Shown here: positions 55,181-62,848 of the stretch, piece by piece | How positions within the stretch are numbered: the first letter of the stretch is position 1 | How the letters are laid out: the number at the start of each line of letters is the position of its first letter | Assembly: GCA_963767245.1 (NCBI GenBank) | Contig: CAVYDG010000023.1 | Location: 248,001-312,000, forward strand | Length of the DNA: 64,000 bases | Direction of reading: 5' to 3' | Origin: Roseiarcus sp963767245 | GTDB taxonomy: Bacteria; Pseudomonadota; Alphaproteobacteria; Rhizobiales; Beijerinckiaceae | Position numbers and translations under genes: made by a program | Notes under the pieces: model-generated | What the model was told of the DNA's origin: nothing | The model's database searches: none | Seen by the model: only the letters and a program-made list of their open reading frames with translations

Positions 55181-56017
55181 ATGCTTTTTCTCGTTCCCGC
55201 GCTGCTGATCAACGCCGTCATCATTCTGATTCCCGCCTTTCTCACCCTTGCTATGGCGTTCGCCAATTGGGACGGCGCCTCAACCCCGACCTTCGCCGGC
55301 CTCGACAATTTTCGCGCCATTTTCGCCGATCCCGTATTCTTCTCGGCACTCCGCAACAACATCAAATGGACCCTGATCTTCCTCACCATCCCAATCGCGA
55401 TGGGGTTCTTCGCCGGGGTGATGCTGCTGGTGGCGCACCGCGGGCGGGCCTTCTTCCAGGCGGTCTATTTCCTCCCCGTCATCATCGCGACGGTGGTCGT
55501 CGCGCGCGTCTGGCAGGGTATGATCTACAATCCGGAGTCAGGCCTGGTCGGCTGGCTCAACCTGCACGGTTTCTCGCTCGCCGATCCGCTGACCGATGTG
55601 TCGATCGCGCTCTATGCCGTCGCCACGGTCGACCTCTGGCACTGGTGGGGCTTTCTGGCCGTGGTGTTCTTCGCCGCGCTGCGCCAAGTCGATACGGCGC
55701 AGATCGATGCGGCGATGATGGACGGCGCCAACCTTTGGCAGTTGATGCGGCATGTCCTGCTCCCCGCCATCCGGCCGACCGTGACCTTGATGATGATCAT
55801 GACCGTCATCTGGTCGTTCCTCGCGTTCGATTTCGTCTACGTTCTGACCCAGGGAGGCCCGGCCTACGCGAGCGAAGTGCTGTCGACGCTGTCGTACCGC
55901 TATGCGTTCTTCAATTACCAAATCGGCCCGGCCGCGGCAGTCGCCCTGGTCATCAGCTTTTTCGGTCTGATCGCGACCGTCTTCTACGTCCGGCTCCAGC
56001 AGGGAGAGGGCGATTGA
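55181..56017 (+). CDS. Sugar ABC transporter permease, MalF type
   Basis: A 278-residue inner-membrane permease. The EAA loop reads DAAMMDGANLWQLMRHVLLP. TFAGLDNFRAIFADPVFFSA is the periplasmic stretch after helix 1, and YVLTQGGPAYASEVLSTLSY is the conserved block near the end. The ATG at 55181 is the first in frame; the mature N-terminus is short. It overlaps the next permease (TTGA), so the two are coupled. Confidence 0.9.
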   Translation: MLFLVPALLINAVIILIPAFLTLAMAFANWDGASTPTFAGLDNFRAIFADPVFFSALRNNIKWTLIFLTIPIAMGFFAGVMLLVAHRGRAFFQAVYFLPVIIATVVVARVWQGMIYNPESGLVGWLNLHGFSLADPLTDVSIALYAVATVDLWHWWGFLAVVFFAALRQVDTAQIDAAMMDGANLWQLMRHVLLPAIRPTVTLMMIMTVIWSFLAFDFVYVLTQGGPAYASEVLSTLSYRYAFFNYQIGPAAAVALVISFFGLIATVFYVRLQQGEGD

Positions 56018-56844
56018 TCAACCAGATCAGCCGGGGGACCCTGGTCTTCTCCTACGCCGTGCTCGCGGTCATGGCGGCGGTCGCGCTTTTTCCGCTCGCC
56101 TTGATGGTCATCAGCGCCCTCAAGACGAGCGCCGAGATCGTCGCCAATCCGCTGAGCCTCCCGAGCGTTCCCCAATGGGTCAATTTCTCCCGCGCCTGGA
56201 CGGATGCGCAACTCGGGCGATCGTTGCTGAACAGCGGCGAGGTGACAGGCCTGACGGTCCTCATAATCTGCTCGACATCGTCGATGGCCGCCTACGCGCT
56301 GGTCCGCCAGACGACAGCGCTCAAGTGGATCAGTGCTTATTTTCTCGCTACGACGACGCTGCCAATTCAGCTTTTTCTGTTCCCGCTCTATTTCGGCTAT
56401 GCCCGTCTTGGGCTTATCGACAACGTGTTTGCGCTGTCGCTGGTCTACGCCGCGATCTTCAGTCCGTTCTCCATCTTTCTCCTGCGCACCTACTTCCTGG
56501 CGATCCCGCGCGAGATCGAAGAGGCGGCGATCATGGACGGTGCCAATCGTTGGCAGGTGTTCAGCCAGGTTTGCCTGCCGATCGTCTCGCCCGGCCTTCT
56601 GACCGTCGCGGTCATCTCGGGCCTCAATACCTGGAACGAGTTCCTGATCTCGTCCACCTTCCTGCAGAGCCACGACGCGCAGACCGCGATCGTCCGCTTC
56701 TACACTCTCGGTGGCCAGTACAGCAGCGATTGGGGAGAGATCATGGCCGCGGCGATCCTGATCGTCGCGCCCGCGGTCCTCTTCTTCCTCATCATGCAGC
56801 GCCGTTTCATCGAAGGAATGGCGAGCGGCTCGGTCAAAGGATGA
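56014..56844 (+). CDS. Sugar ABC transporter permease, MalG type
   Basis: A 276-residue partner permease starting with TTG 56014, which overlaps the previous TGA; GGGAGAGGG lies six bases upstream. The EAA loop is EIEEAAIMDGANRWQVFSQV, and NTWNEFLISSTFL is the usual turn after it. It ends FIEGMASGSVKG. No ATPase gene follows in the window; a shared MsmK/UgpC-type ATPase, such as those at 16985-19097, could serve. Confidence 0.9.
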   Translation: MINQISRGTLVFSYAVLAVMAAVALFPLALMVISALKTSAEIVANPLSLPSVPQWVNFSRAWTDAQLGRSLLNSGEVTGLTVLIICSTSSMAAYALVRQTTALKWISAYFLATTTLPIQLFLFPLYFGYARLGLIDNVFALSLVYAAIFSPFSIFLLRTYFLAIPREIEEAAIMDGANRWQVFSQVCLPIVSPGLLTVAVISGLNTWNEFLISSTFLQSHDAQTAIVRFYTLGGQYSSDWGEIMAAAILIVAPAVLFFLIMQRRFIEGMASGSVKG

Positions 56845-56895
56845 GCTGTCCGGTTTAAATCTTTCTTACCCACTTAATCAAGGAAAGCGACGCCG

Positions 56896-59058
56896 ATGGC
56901 CACTGTTCCCGCCGACTATCTCGAACGCGTCTACGCCGGCGTCCTCGGCAAGCTGATCGGCGTCTATGTCGGGCGGCCATTCGAAGGGTGGACCTACCAG
57001 CGCATAATGAACGAGCTCGGACCGATCGAATATTACGTCCATGACCGCTTCGATGCGCCGCTCGTGGTCACCGACGACGATGTGTCGGGCACATTCACCT
57101 TTGTGCGCGCGCTGGCCGAGCACGGGGTCACGGCGGACCTCACGGCGGAGGAGATCGGTAAGACGTGGCTCAACTCGATCATCGAGAGGCGATCGATCCT
57201 GTGGTGGGGCGGCAACGGCAATTCGACCGAGCATACGGCCTGGCTGAACCTCAAACGCGGCGTCAAGGCGCCGCTTTCGGGTTCGATAGCGACCAACGGG
57301 CAGGCGGTCGCCGAACAGATCGGGGCGCAGATCTTCATCGACGGATGGGCGCTGGTCGCGCCGGGCCAGCCGCAGCTGGCGGCCAAACTCGCCGAAGCCG
57401 CAGGCAGCGTGAGCCATGACGGCGAGGCGGTCTACGCCGCCAAACTGCTGGCGGCTATGGAGGCCGAGGCCTTCCTCAGCGCCGACATCGATCATCTGAT
57501 CGACGTGGGTCTGTCGGTCATTCCCGGCAATTCGCTGATCGCCCGTCTCATCGCCGACGTGAGGGCCTGGAGCGCGGAATTCCCGGACTGGCGCGACGCG
57601 CGGCAGAAGATCGAGGATCACTACGGGTACGACAAATTTCCCGGCAACTGTCATGTCGTACCGAATCACGCGCTGATCATCCTCGCGCTTATCTATTCCC
57701 GCGGCGATTTCCACCGGGCGATGACCATCGTGAACACTTCCGGCTGGGACACCGACTGCAATTCCGGCAATGTCGGCTGCCTGATCGGGGTGATGCACGG
57801 GCTCAAGGGTCTTGAGGGAGGCCCCGACTGGCGCGGCCCGCTTGCCGATCGCACCCTCATCTCGGCAAGCGACGGCGGCTATGCGGTCAACGACGCGGCG
57901 CGGATCGCCTATGATCTCGCCAATCTCGGCCGCGAGCTCGCGGGCTTAGCGGCCCTGCCGCCGCCCAAGGACGGGGCGCAGTTCCATTTCACTCTGCCTG
58001 GAAGCGTGCAGGGCTTCGTGGCAGAGCTCGACGCCGTACAAAGCGACCTGCTTTCCCTCGAGCCGGGTGAGGTCGAGGGTCGACCAGCGCTGGCTTTGCG
58101 CTTCAAGGGCCTCGCGCGCGGACGATCGGCGGCGGCGCTGACGCCGACATTCTCGCCGCCGAACGTCGCCGACATGCGCACCTATGACCTGCAGGCGAGC
58201 CCGCGCGTCTATCCCGGGCAGACGGTTCAGGGAGGGCTGATTGCCGGCGGCGCGAATACATCTGCGGTCACGGCCGCGCTGCGCATCAAGGTTTACGGGG
58301 TCAACGATCGGCTTTTCGACATGGACGGGCCGCCGCTCGTTCTCGCGCCGGGCGACAAGGGCGTTCTCAGCTGGACGTTGCCCGACCTCGACGGCCAGCC
58401 GATCCAGGGGATCGGCGTCGCGCTAACTTCGAGCAATCAACGAGCCGACGGAATTGTCTGGCTCGATTTTCTTCGCTGGGACGGCGAGCCGAACCTCATT
58501 CTTCGGCGGCCGAAGGAGCCGAGCGAATTCTGGCGGAAGTCCTGGGTCAACAACGTGAGCCTGTTCAGCAAGAACTTCCCATCGGCCTTCCGCATCTCGC
58601 AGGACCGCGGCTGGGGCGCTATTGTCCATGGCGCCCGCGATTGGGCCGATTATCGCGTCTCGAGCGAAATCACCGTCCATCTGGGATCGAGCGCGGGCCT
58701 CGCTGCCCGCGTCCAGGGGCTCAGGCGCTATTACGCCCTTGAACTAAAGGCAGGCGGGACGGCGCAACTGATCAAGGTGCGCGACGGCGACTGCACGGTT
58801 TTGGCCGAGACGCCATGCCAATGGAGCCTGGAAAAGCCGGTCACGCTCGCGCTCGAGGTCAGGGGTCAAGCCATCACCGGCGTCGTCGACGGCGCCCTGG
58901 CTCTGCGCGCCCAAGATGACAGCGGCGCGCCGTTCGAGAACGGCGGCATCGGCCTTGTGATTGCCGAGGGCGCCCTTTCGACCGATCAAGTCAAAGTGCA
59001 GCCGCTCCCAAAAGGTTCAGACCTGGCTCAAAATCAACCTGAACGAGCAAGTATATAA
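56896..59058 (+). CDS. ADP-ribosylglycohydrolase-family enzyme with C-terminal jelly-roll domain
   Basis: A 720-residue protein. Residues about 5-340 form an ADP-ribosylglycohydrolase fold: LGKLIGVYVGRPFEG, the metal site VTDDDVSGTF (Asp60-62), SVSHDGEAVYAAKLLA and NTSGWDTDCNSGNVGCLIG (Asp285, Asp287). Residues about 380-700 are beta-rich, with LamG/3-ketodisaccharide-hydrolase-like parts (SSAGLAARVQGLRRYYALEL). Proteins of this kind sit in ABC importer clusters for N- or O-ribosides and related glycosides and probably hydrolyse the imported glycoside. The exact substrate is unknown. There is no signal peptide, so it acts in the cytoplasm. Confidence 0.8.
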   Translation: MATVPADYLERVYAGVLGKLIGVYVGRPFEGWTYQRIMNELGPIEYYVHDRFDAPLVVTDDDVSGTFTFVRALAEHGVTADLTAEEIGKTWLNSIIERRSILWWGGNGNSTEHTAWLNLKRGVKAPLSGSIATNGQAVAEQIGAQIFIDGWALVAPGQPQLAAKLAEAAGSVSHDGEAVYAAKLLAAMEAEAFLSADIDHLIDVGLSVIPGNSLIARLIADVRAWSAEFPDWRDARQKIEDHYGYDKFPGNCHVVPNHALIILALIYSRGDFHRAMTIVNTSGWDTDCNSGNVGCLIGVMHGLKGLEGGPDWRGPLADRTLISASDGGYAVNDAARIAYDLANLGRELAGLAALPPPKDGAQFHFTLPGSVQGFVAELDAVQSDLLSLEPGEVEGRPALALRFKGLARGRSAAALTPTFSPPNVADMRTYDLQASPRVYPGQTVQGGLIAGGANTSAVTAALRIKVYGVNDRLFDMDGPPLVLAPGDKGVLSWTLPDLDGQPIQGIGVALTSSNQRADGIVWLDFLRWDGEPNLILRRPKEPSEFWRKSWVNNVSLFSKNFPSAFRISQDRGWGAIVHGARDWADYRVSSEITVHLGSSAGLAARVQGLRRYYALELKAGGTAQLIKVRDGDCTVLAETPCQWSLEKPVTLALEVRGQAITGVVDGALALRAQDDSGAPFENGGIGLVIAEGALSTDQVKVQPLPKGSDLAQNQPERASI

Positions 59059-59117
59059 ACGCTGAGCTACGTGGGACACAGTCGGAGAGTCCCATCCGGT
59101 AAAGGGAGCTTTTGGAG

Positions 59118-59181
59118 ATGAACGAGACCAAGTCCACGCTGCCGGCCAAGATCCGCGGCTCCGAGATCACCCGCTTCAACG
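59118..59181 (+). pseudogene. Start of a gene cut by IS6 DNA
   Basis: ATG 59118 follows GGGAGCTTTTGGAG and opens MNETKSTLPAKIRGSEITRF before IS6-type DNA begins at 59182. It is the next gene after the glycohydrolase on the same strand and was probably part of the LacI cluster, for example a dehydrogenase, kinase or ATPase; too little is left to tell. Confidence 0.5.
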
Positions 59182-59448
59182 GGCTCTGTCAGACTAACGA
59201 CAGGTCATCTGCGCATGGCGCAGCACGGCCGGACCCAAGCGGTCATTAGGCCGCGAGGGCGAGCTACTCGGCCAACGCGCCGGCTCGCCGTTGTTTGTGA
59301 ACCTGGCGAGTGACGAGATGGCGCTCCTGATTGAAATGGTTGTGGACCTCAGCATGAACTGAGCTGAATGTTTGCAGCGTCTTCGTGCTTCGAAACCGCT
59401 GCATAGCGCGCTCTCGTCGTCGAAACGGCTGATGAGAATTCTCCGCGC
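59182..59448 (-). mobile_element. IS6-family remnant
   Basis: Left end GGCTCTGTCAGACTAACG resembles the left end of the intact IS6 next door. The minus strand from 59448 to the TAG at 59264 encodes the last 60 residues of an IS6 transposase (AENSHQPFRRRERAMQRFRS, then HNHFNQERHLVTRQVHKQRR). The rest of this copy was replaced by the second element. Confidence 0.75.
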
Positions 59449-60266
59449 GGCGGTGTCAAAGTAACGGCGGCTAAGTCGACATGCAGCGCGACCCCAGTCT
59501 TGCGAGAGGCGATCTATGCGGCTAGAGCGCGCCACTCGGCCAAGGCAGCAGAGCGTCTCTGCTTGTAGACTTGCCTCGTGACGAGATGGCGCTCCTGATT
59601 GAATTGGTTGTGCACCTGGGCGTGAATTGAGCTGAACTTCTGCAGCGTCTTCAGACTTCGAAAGCGCTGCATCGCCCGTTCGCGTCGCCGAAACGGCTGA
59701 TGCGAATTCTCTGCCCGGTTGTTAAGTCGACCGCCGACCTCGTGCCGCTCGGAAGCAACACCAATCTCGTTCATCGCCCCCGAATATGCCCGAAGCCCAT
59801 CGCTGACGATGCTGCGAGGAGCCCCGTATTTCTTCATGATCCGCTTGAGAAGCTTCAGCGCGGCGGCTTTGTCTCGCTTCGTGGTAGCCACCGCTTCCAA
59901 GACCTCGCCCTCATGGTCGACGGCGCGCCACAGATAGCAGAGCTTGCCGTTGATCTTCACGAACACCTCATCCAAGTGCCAGCGCCACTGCGGATAGCCC
60001 CGCATGTGCGCGACGCGTCGCTTCCGGATCTCGGCGGCGAACACTGGGCCAAAACGGTTCCACCAGAATCGGACGGTCTCGTGGCTGATGTCGATCCCAC
60101 GCTCGGCCAACAGATCCTCGACGTTGCGCAGCGACAGCGGGTATCGCACGTACATCATCACCACCAGGCGGATGACCTCTGGCGAGCTGTTGAAATATCG
60201 GAATGGATTGCTCATGCCCCGAGGCTAACACACCCGGGCAGTCCGAGAATTTGCTCTGACACCGCC
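59449..60266 (-). mobile_element. IS6-family insertion sequence, intact
   Basis: 818 bp bounded by inverted repeats of the form GGCGGTGTCA(A/G)AG at 59449 and 60266, enclosing one complete transposase gene. It is joined directly to a fragment of a related copy, the arrangement expected from IS6-type replicative transposition or homologous exchange. Confidence 0.82.
59514..60215 (-). CDS. IS6-family transposase
   Basis: A 233-residue complete DDE transposase: RYPLSLRNVEDLLAERGIDI (HTH), WHLDEVFVKINGKLCYLWRA (first Asp), SIVSDGLRAYSGAMNEIG (second Asp) and LNNRAENSHQPFRRRERAMQ (Glu). Length and motifs are those of functional IS6 enzymes. Confidence 0.93.
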   Translation of the reverse strand: MSNPFRYFNSSPEVIRLVVMMYVRYPLSLRNVEDLLAERGIDISHETVRFWWNRFGPVFAAEIRKRRVAHMRGYPQWRWHLDEVFVKINGKLCYLWRAVDHEGEVLEAVATTKRDKAAALKLLKRIMKKYGAPRSIVSDGLRAYSGAMNEIGVASERHEVGGRLNNRAENSHQPFRRRERAMQRFRSLKTLQKFSSIHAQVHNQFNQERHLVTRQVYKQRRSAALAEWRALAA

Positions 60267-60283
60267 CTCCGGCATGCTTCGCG

Positions 60284-60480
60284 GTGTTCGGCGAGAAGAG
60301 CAGCCTGAGCGAGGTCTTAAGGCCGTTCGCCGAACGGCATGGCGGTGCGGGATGGCCGCAAGCTCGTCGTGTTCACGTTCTCGGACTTCGATCCGAGCGG
60401 CTATCAGATGCCGGTCTCTATCGGCGTCAAGCTGATCTGCACCTGGCCTCCATCCAATCTGCGAAGACTATGCAATCGCA
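60284..60480 (+). pseudogene. Remnant of a Toprim-like phage/plasmid protein
   Basis: Two overlapping frames together read FGEKSSLSEVLRPFAERHG and DGRKLVVFTFSDFDPSGYQM then PVSIGVKL. This recalls phage-borne proteins in which GEKSSLxxVL is followed by a Toprim-type FxxxDPxGxxM block. The piece between them is deleted and the rest is absent. Confidence 0.45.
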
Positions 60481-61736
60481 CATAATGTTCTCGGACCAAC
60501 TCTGAACATCGACGGCGGCCGAGGATTGTGTGCTCATGAATCCCCTCATTTTTGTGGGACTCGAAAAAGCCTGAGTTTGGGAGTCCTCAGGCGCCCGAAT
60601 GGAGAATCAGTGGGCCGGGGGATCGATGCGAGCGCCTAAGGAGCGATTTGATTTCGTTCATCAATTCTTGAAACGGGTGTTCATCGACGACTTGCACGCC
60701 AAGCGCGTGCTGTCTTTGGCCAACGGAGCGCTCGGGGTGATGACCGGGGCGGCGCTCGCGGTGTCCTTGATCGGGCAGGCGCTCGCGCAGGCACGCGGAT
60801 TGTTCGCCAAGTCCGCGATCAAACAGGTCGACCGCTTGCTGAGCAACGCGGGCGTGGTCCCCTGGGACTTGTTCGCCTCGTGGGTTCGCGAGTTGGTGGG
60901 CGAGCGGCGCGAGATCGTCGTGGCGATGGATTGGACCGACTTCGACGCCGACAACCAGTCCACGCTCGCGCTGCACCTCGTCACCCGCCACGGAAGGGCC
61001 ATGCCCCTCCTCTGGCTCACCGTCGACAAGGACGAACTGAAAAACCAGCGCAACGATTTCGAGGACCTGTGCCTGTCCCGGCTGAAGGCGCTCCTGCCTG
61101 ATGGCGTCGCAGTGACGATCCTAGCCGACCGCGGCTTCGGCGACGTCAAGCTGTTCGAATTCCTGGAGAGCCTGAGATTCCGATACGTCATCCGGTTTCG
61201 CGGCGACATCCATGTCAGCGCCGCCGACGGCGAAACGCGGTTGGCCGCCGACTGGGTCGGCAAAGGCGGGCGGGCGCGCATGTTGCGCGACGCCGAAGTC
61301 ACCGCCACTCGCCAGAAGGTCGGCGCGGTCGTTTGCGTGAAGGCTGTGGGCATGAAGGAGGCTTGGCATCTGGCCGCCAGCGACGGCGCCCTTTCCGCGC
61401 CCCAGATCATCACGCTCTATTCCAAAAGGTGGACCATCGAGCCCAGCTTCCGCGACAGCAAGGATCTGCGCTTCGGGATGGGCATGAGCGTGCTGAGGAT
61501 CAATGATCCGCAACGCCGCGACCGCCTCCTGCTCCTCAACGCCTTCGCCATCCTGCTGCTGACCATCTTGGGCGCCGCCGGCGAAAGCCTCGGCATGGAT
61601 CGCCAACTGCGGACCAGCACCGCCAAACGCCGCGTCCATTCCCTGTTCCGGCAAGGATGCCTGCTCTACGACCTCATCCCCAACATGCCAGACCAACGCC
61701 TGCGACCGCTCATCGAACGCTATCAGGAACTTCTAA

Positions 61737-62632
61737 GAGTCCGTTTGAAAACGCCTATTCGTGGGCTATTCGCCTGAGCAGGACGCTTCCAAGAGCGACG
61801 TGGATCATGGCTTCGGAACAGTCGATGCGCTCTTCGTAGTCGCGCACGAGGCGGCGCCAGCGGGTCATCCAGGCGAACGTGCGCTCGACGACCCATCGAC
61901 GCGGGATGACTTCGAAGCCCACGGCGGCGTCGGATCGCTTGATGATCTGGATGGTGAAATCCCGGAAGGCGGCTTTGTCCATGAGTTGGGTGCGATCATA
62001 GGCCCCATCGGCGAACAGATGCTTCAGCCACGGCCAGCGCTTGCGCACACCGTCCAGGATCATCTGAGCCCCGGCGCTGTCGGAGATGTCGGCGGGCGTC
62101 AGATTGACCATCAGAAGACGGCCGTCGGTGTCGACCGCGATGTGGCGCTTGCGACCCACGATCTTCTTGCCCGCGTCGTATCCCCTTGTTTTAGCTTCCG
62201 GAGCTTTGACCGATTGGCTGTCGACGACGCCGCCGGTTGGGCTCGCTTCGCGTCCCACGCGCTCTCGGTCGAGCATTAGCGCGACATCGTGGATCGTCTG
62301 AAACATGAACCGACGGATAAATCGGCGAAACCACCAATAGACCGTCTGCCAAGGCGGGAAATCATTCGGCAGCATCCGCCATCCCCCGCCCGAACGGGCC
62401 ATGTAGCGGATCGCGTTCAACACCTCCCGCAAATCGACCTCGATAGGCCGCCCAGCCTTCGATGCACCAGGAAGCAAGGGCTCAATCCGCGCCCATTCCT
62501 CATCGGTCAAGTCGCTCGGATACCGCTTGGTCTTCTTCTCGATCTTGGCCATTCGGCCCGCGTCGCTGGGGTCCACATCCCTAGCTTAAATCACGGCCGC
62601 AAACCGCATTCAACCACTTTTCAAACGGACTC
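61737..62632 (-). mobile_element. IS5-family element inside IS4
   Basis: 896 bp with inverted repeats GAGTCCGTTTGAAAA at 61737 and 62632 and a TAA target duplication on both sides (61734-61736, 62633-62635). It carries one intact transposase gene on the minus strand. It is the youngest layer of this nested structure. Confidence 0.88.
61755..62552 (-). CDS. IS5-family transposase (single frame)
   Basis: A 265-residue complete transposase from ATG 62552 (MAKIEKKTKRYPSDLTDEEW). The N-terminal DUF4096 domain is followed by GGVVDSQSVKAPEAKTRGYD (first Asp), KHLFADGAYDRTQLMDKAAF (second Asp) and RRWVVERTFAWMTRWRRLVR (Glu). A GTG at 62576 is an alternative start. No frameshift is needed, unlike the two IS5 elements at 34576-36215. 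Confidence 0.93.
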   Translation of the reverse strand: MAKIEKKTKRYPSDLTDEEWARIEPLLPGASKAGRPIEVDLREVLNAIRYMARSGGGWRMLPNDFPPWQTVYWWFRRFIRRFMFQTIHDVALMLDRERVGREASPTGGVVDSQSVKAPEAKTRGYDAGKKIVGRKRHIAVDTDGRLLMVNLTPADISDSAGAQMILDGVRKRWPWLKHLFADGAYDRTQLMDKAAFRDFTIQIIKRSDAAVGFEVIPRRWVVERTFAWMTRWRRLVRDYEERIDCSEAMIHVALGSVLLRRIAHE

Positions 62633-62848
62633 TAAGTCAAAATCGAACCTTCTCTGCGGCCTTCGGCATCGCCTGAAAATGAGGGGATACATGAGGATTG
62701 TGTGACGCCGATCACAGACAAAATGAGAATTTCATACTGATAGTAGGGTCCGGGACTACCAAGCGCACGCAACTAACACGCAAAAATACCACTCCGGTTA
62801 CGGCGATCGCGCAGCTACTGCGCTACTTGCCCTTCTTGGAGAGATGAC

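Larger units (their letters stand above)
60599..62676 (+). pseudogene. IS4-family transposase, split near its end
   Basis: The main part (60599-61736) has the IS4 DDE core: IVVAMDWTDFDADNQSTLAL, VTILADRGFGDVKLFEFL and YSKRWTIEPSFRDSKDLRFG (YREK region). It is cut after ERYQELL by the IS5-type element. Past it, removing one TAA duplicate restores SQNRTFSAAFGIA and a stop at 62674-62676. As it stands the frame reads 13 residues into the insert, so a nearly full-length protein might still be made. Confidence 0.88.
60533..62695 (+). mobile_element. IS4-family element, interrupted by an IS5-family element
   Basis: The ends CTCATG(A/T)ATCCCCTCATT are inverted repeats at 60533 and 62695, flanked by a 9-bp direct repeat GATTGTGTG (60524-60532 and 62696-62704). 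One transposase gene lies inside. An 896-bp IS5-type element sits in its 3' end. Without it the IS4 element would be about 1.26 kb. Confidence 0.88.

Noticed and set aside
60490..60540. Possible short-chain dehydrogenase tail (LNIDGGRG) before the IS4 element
   Set aside because: Only about a dozen suggestive residues and no upstream similarity; not enough to call a gene fragment.
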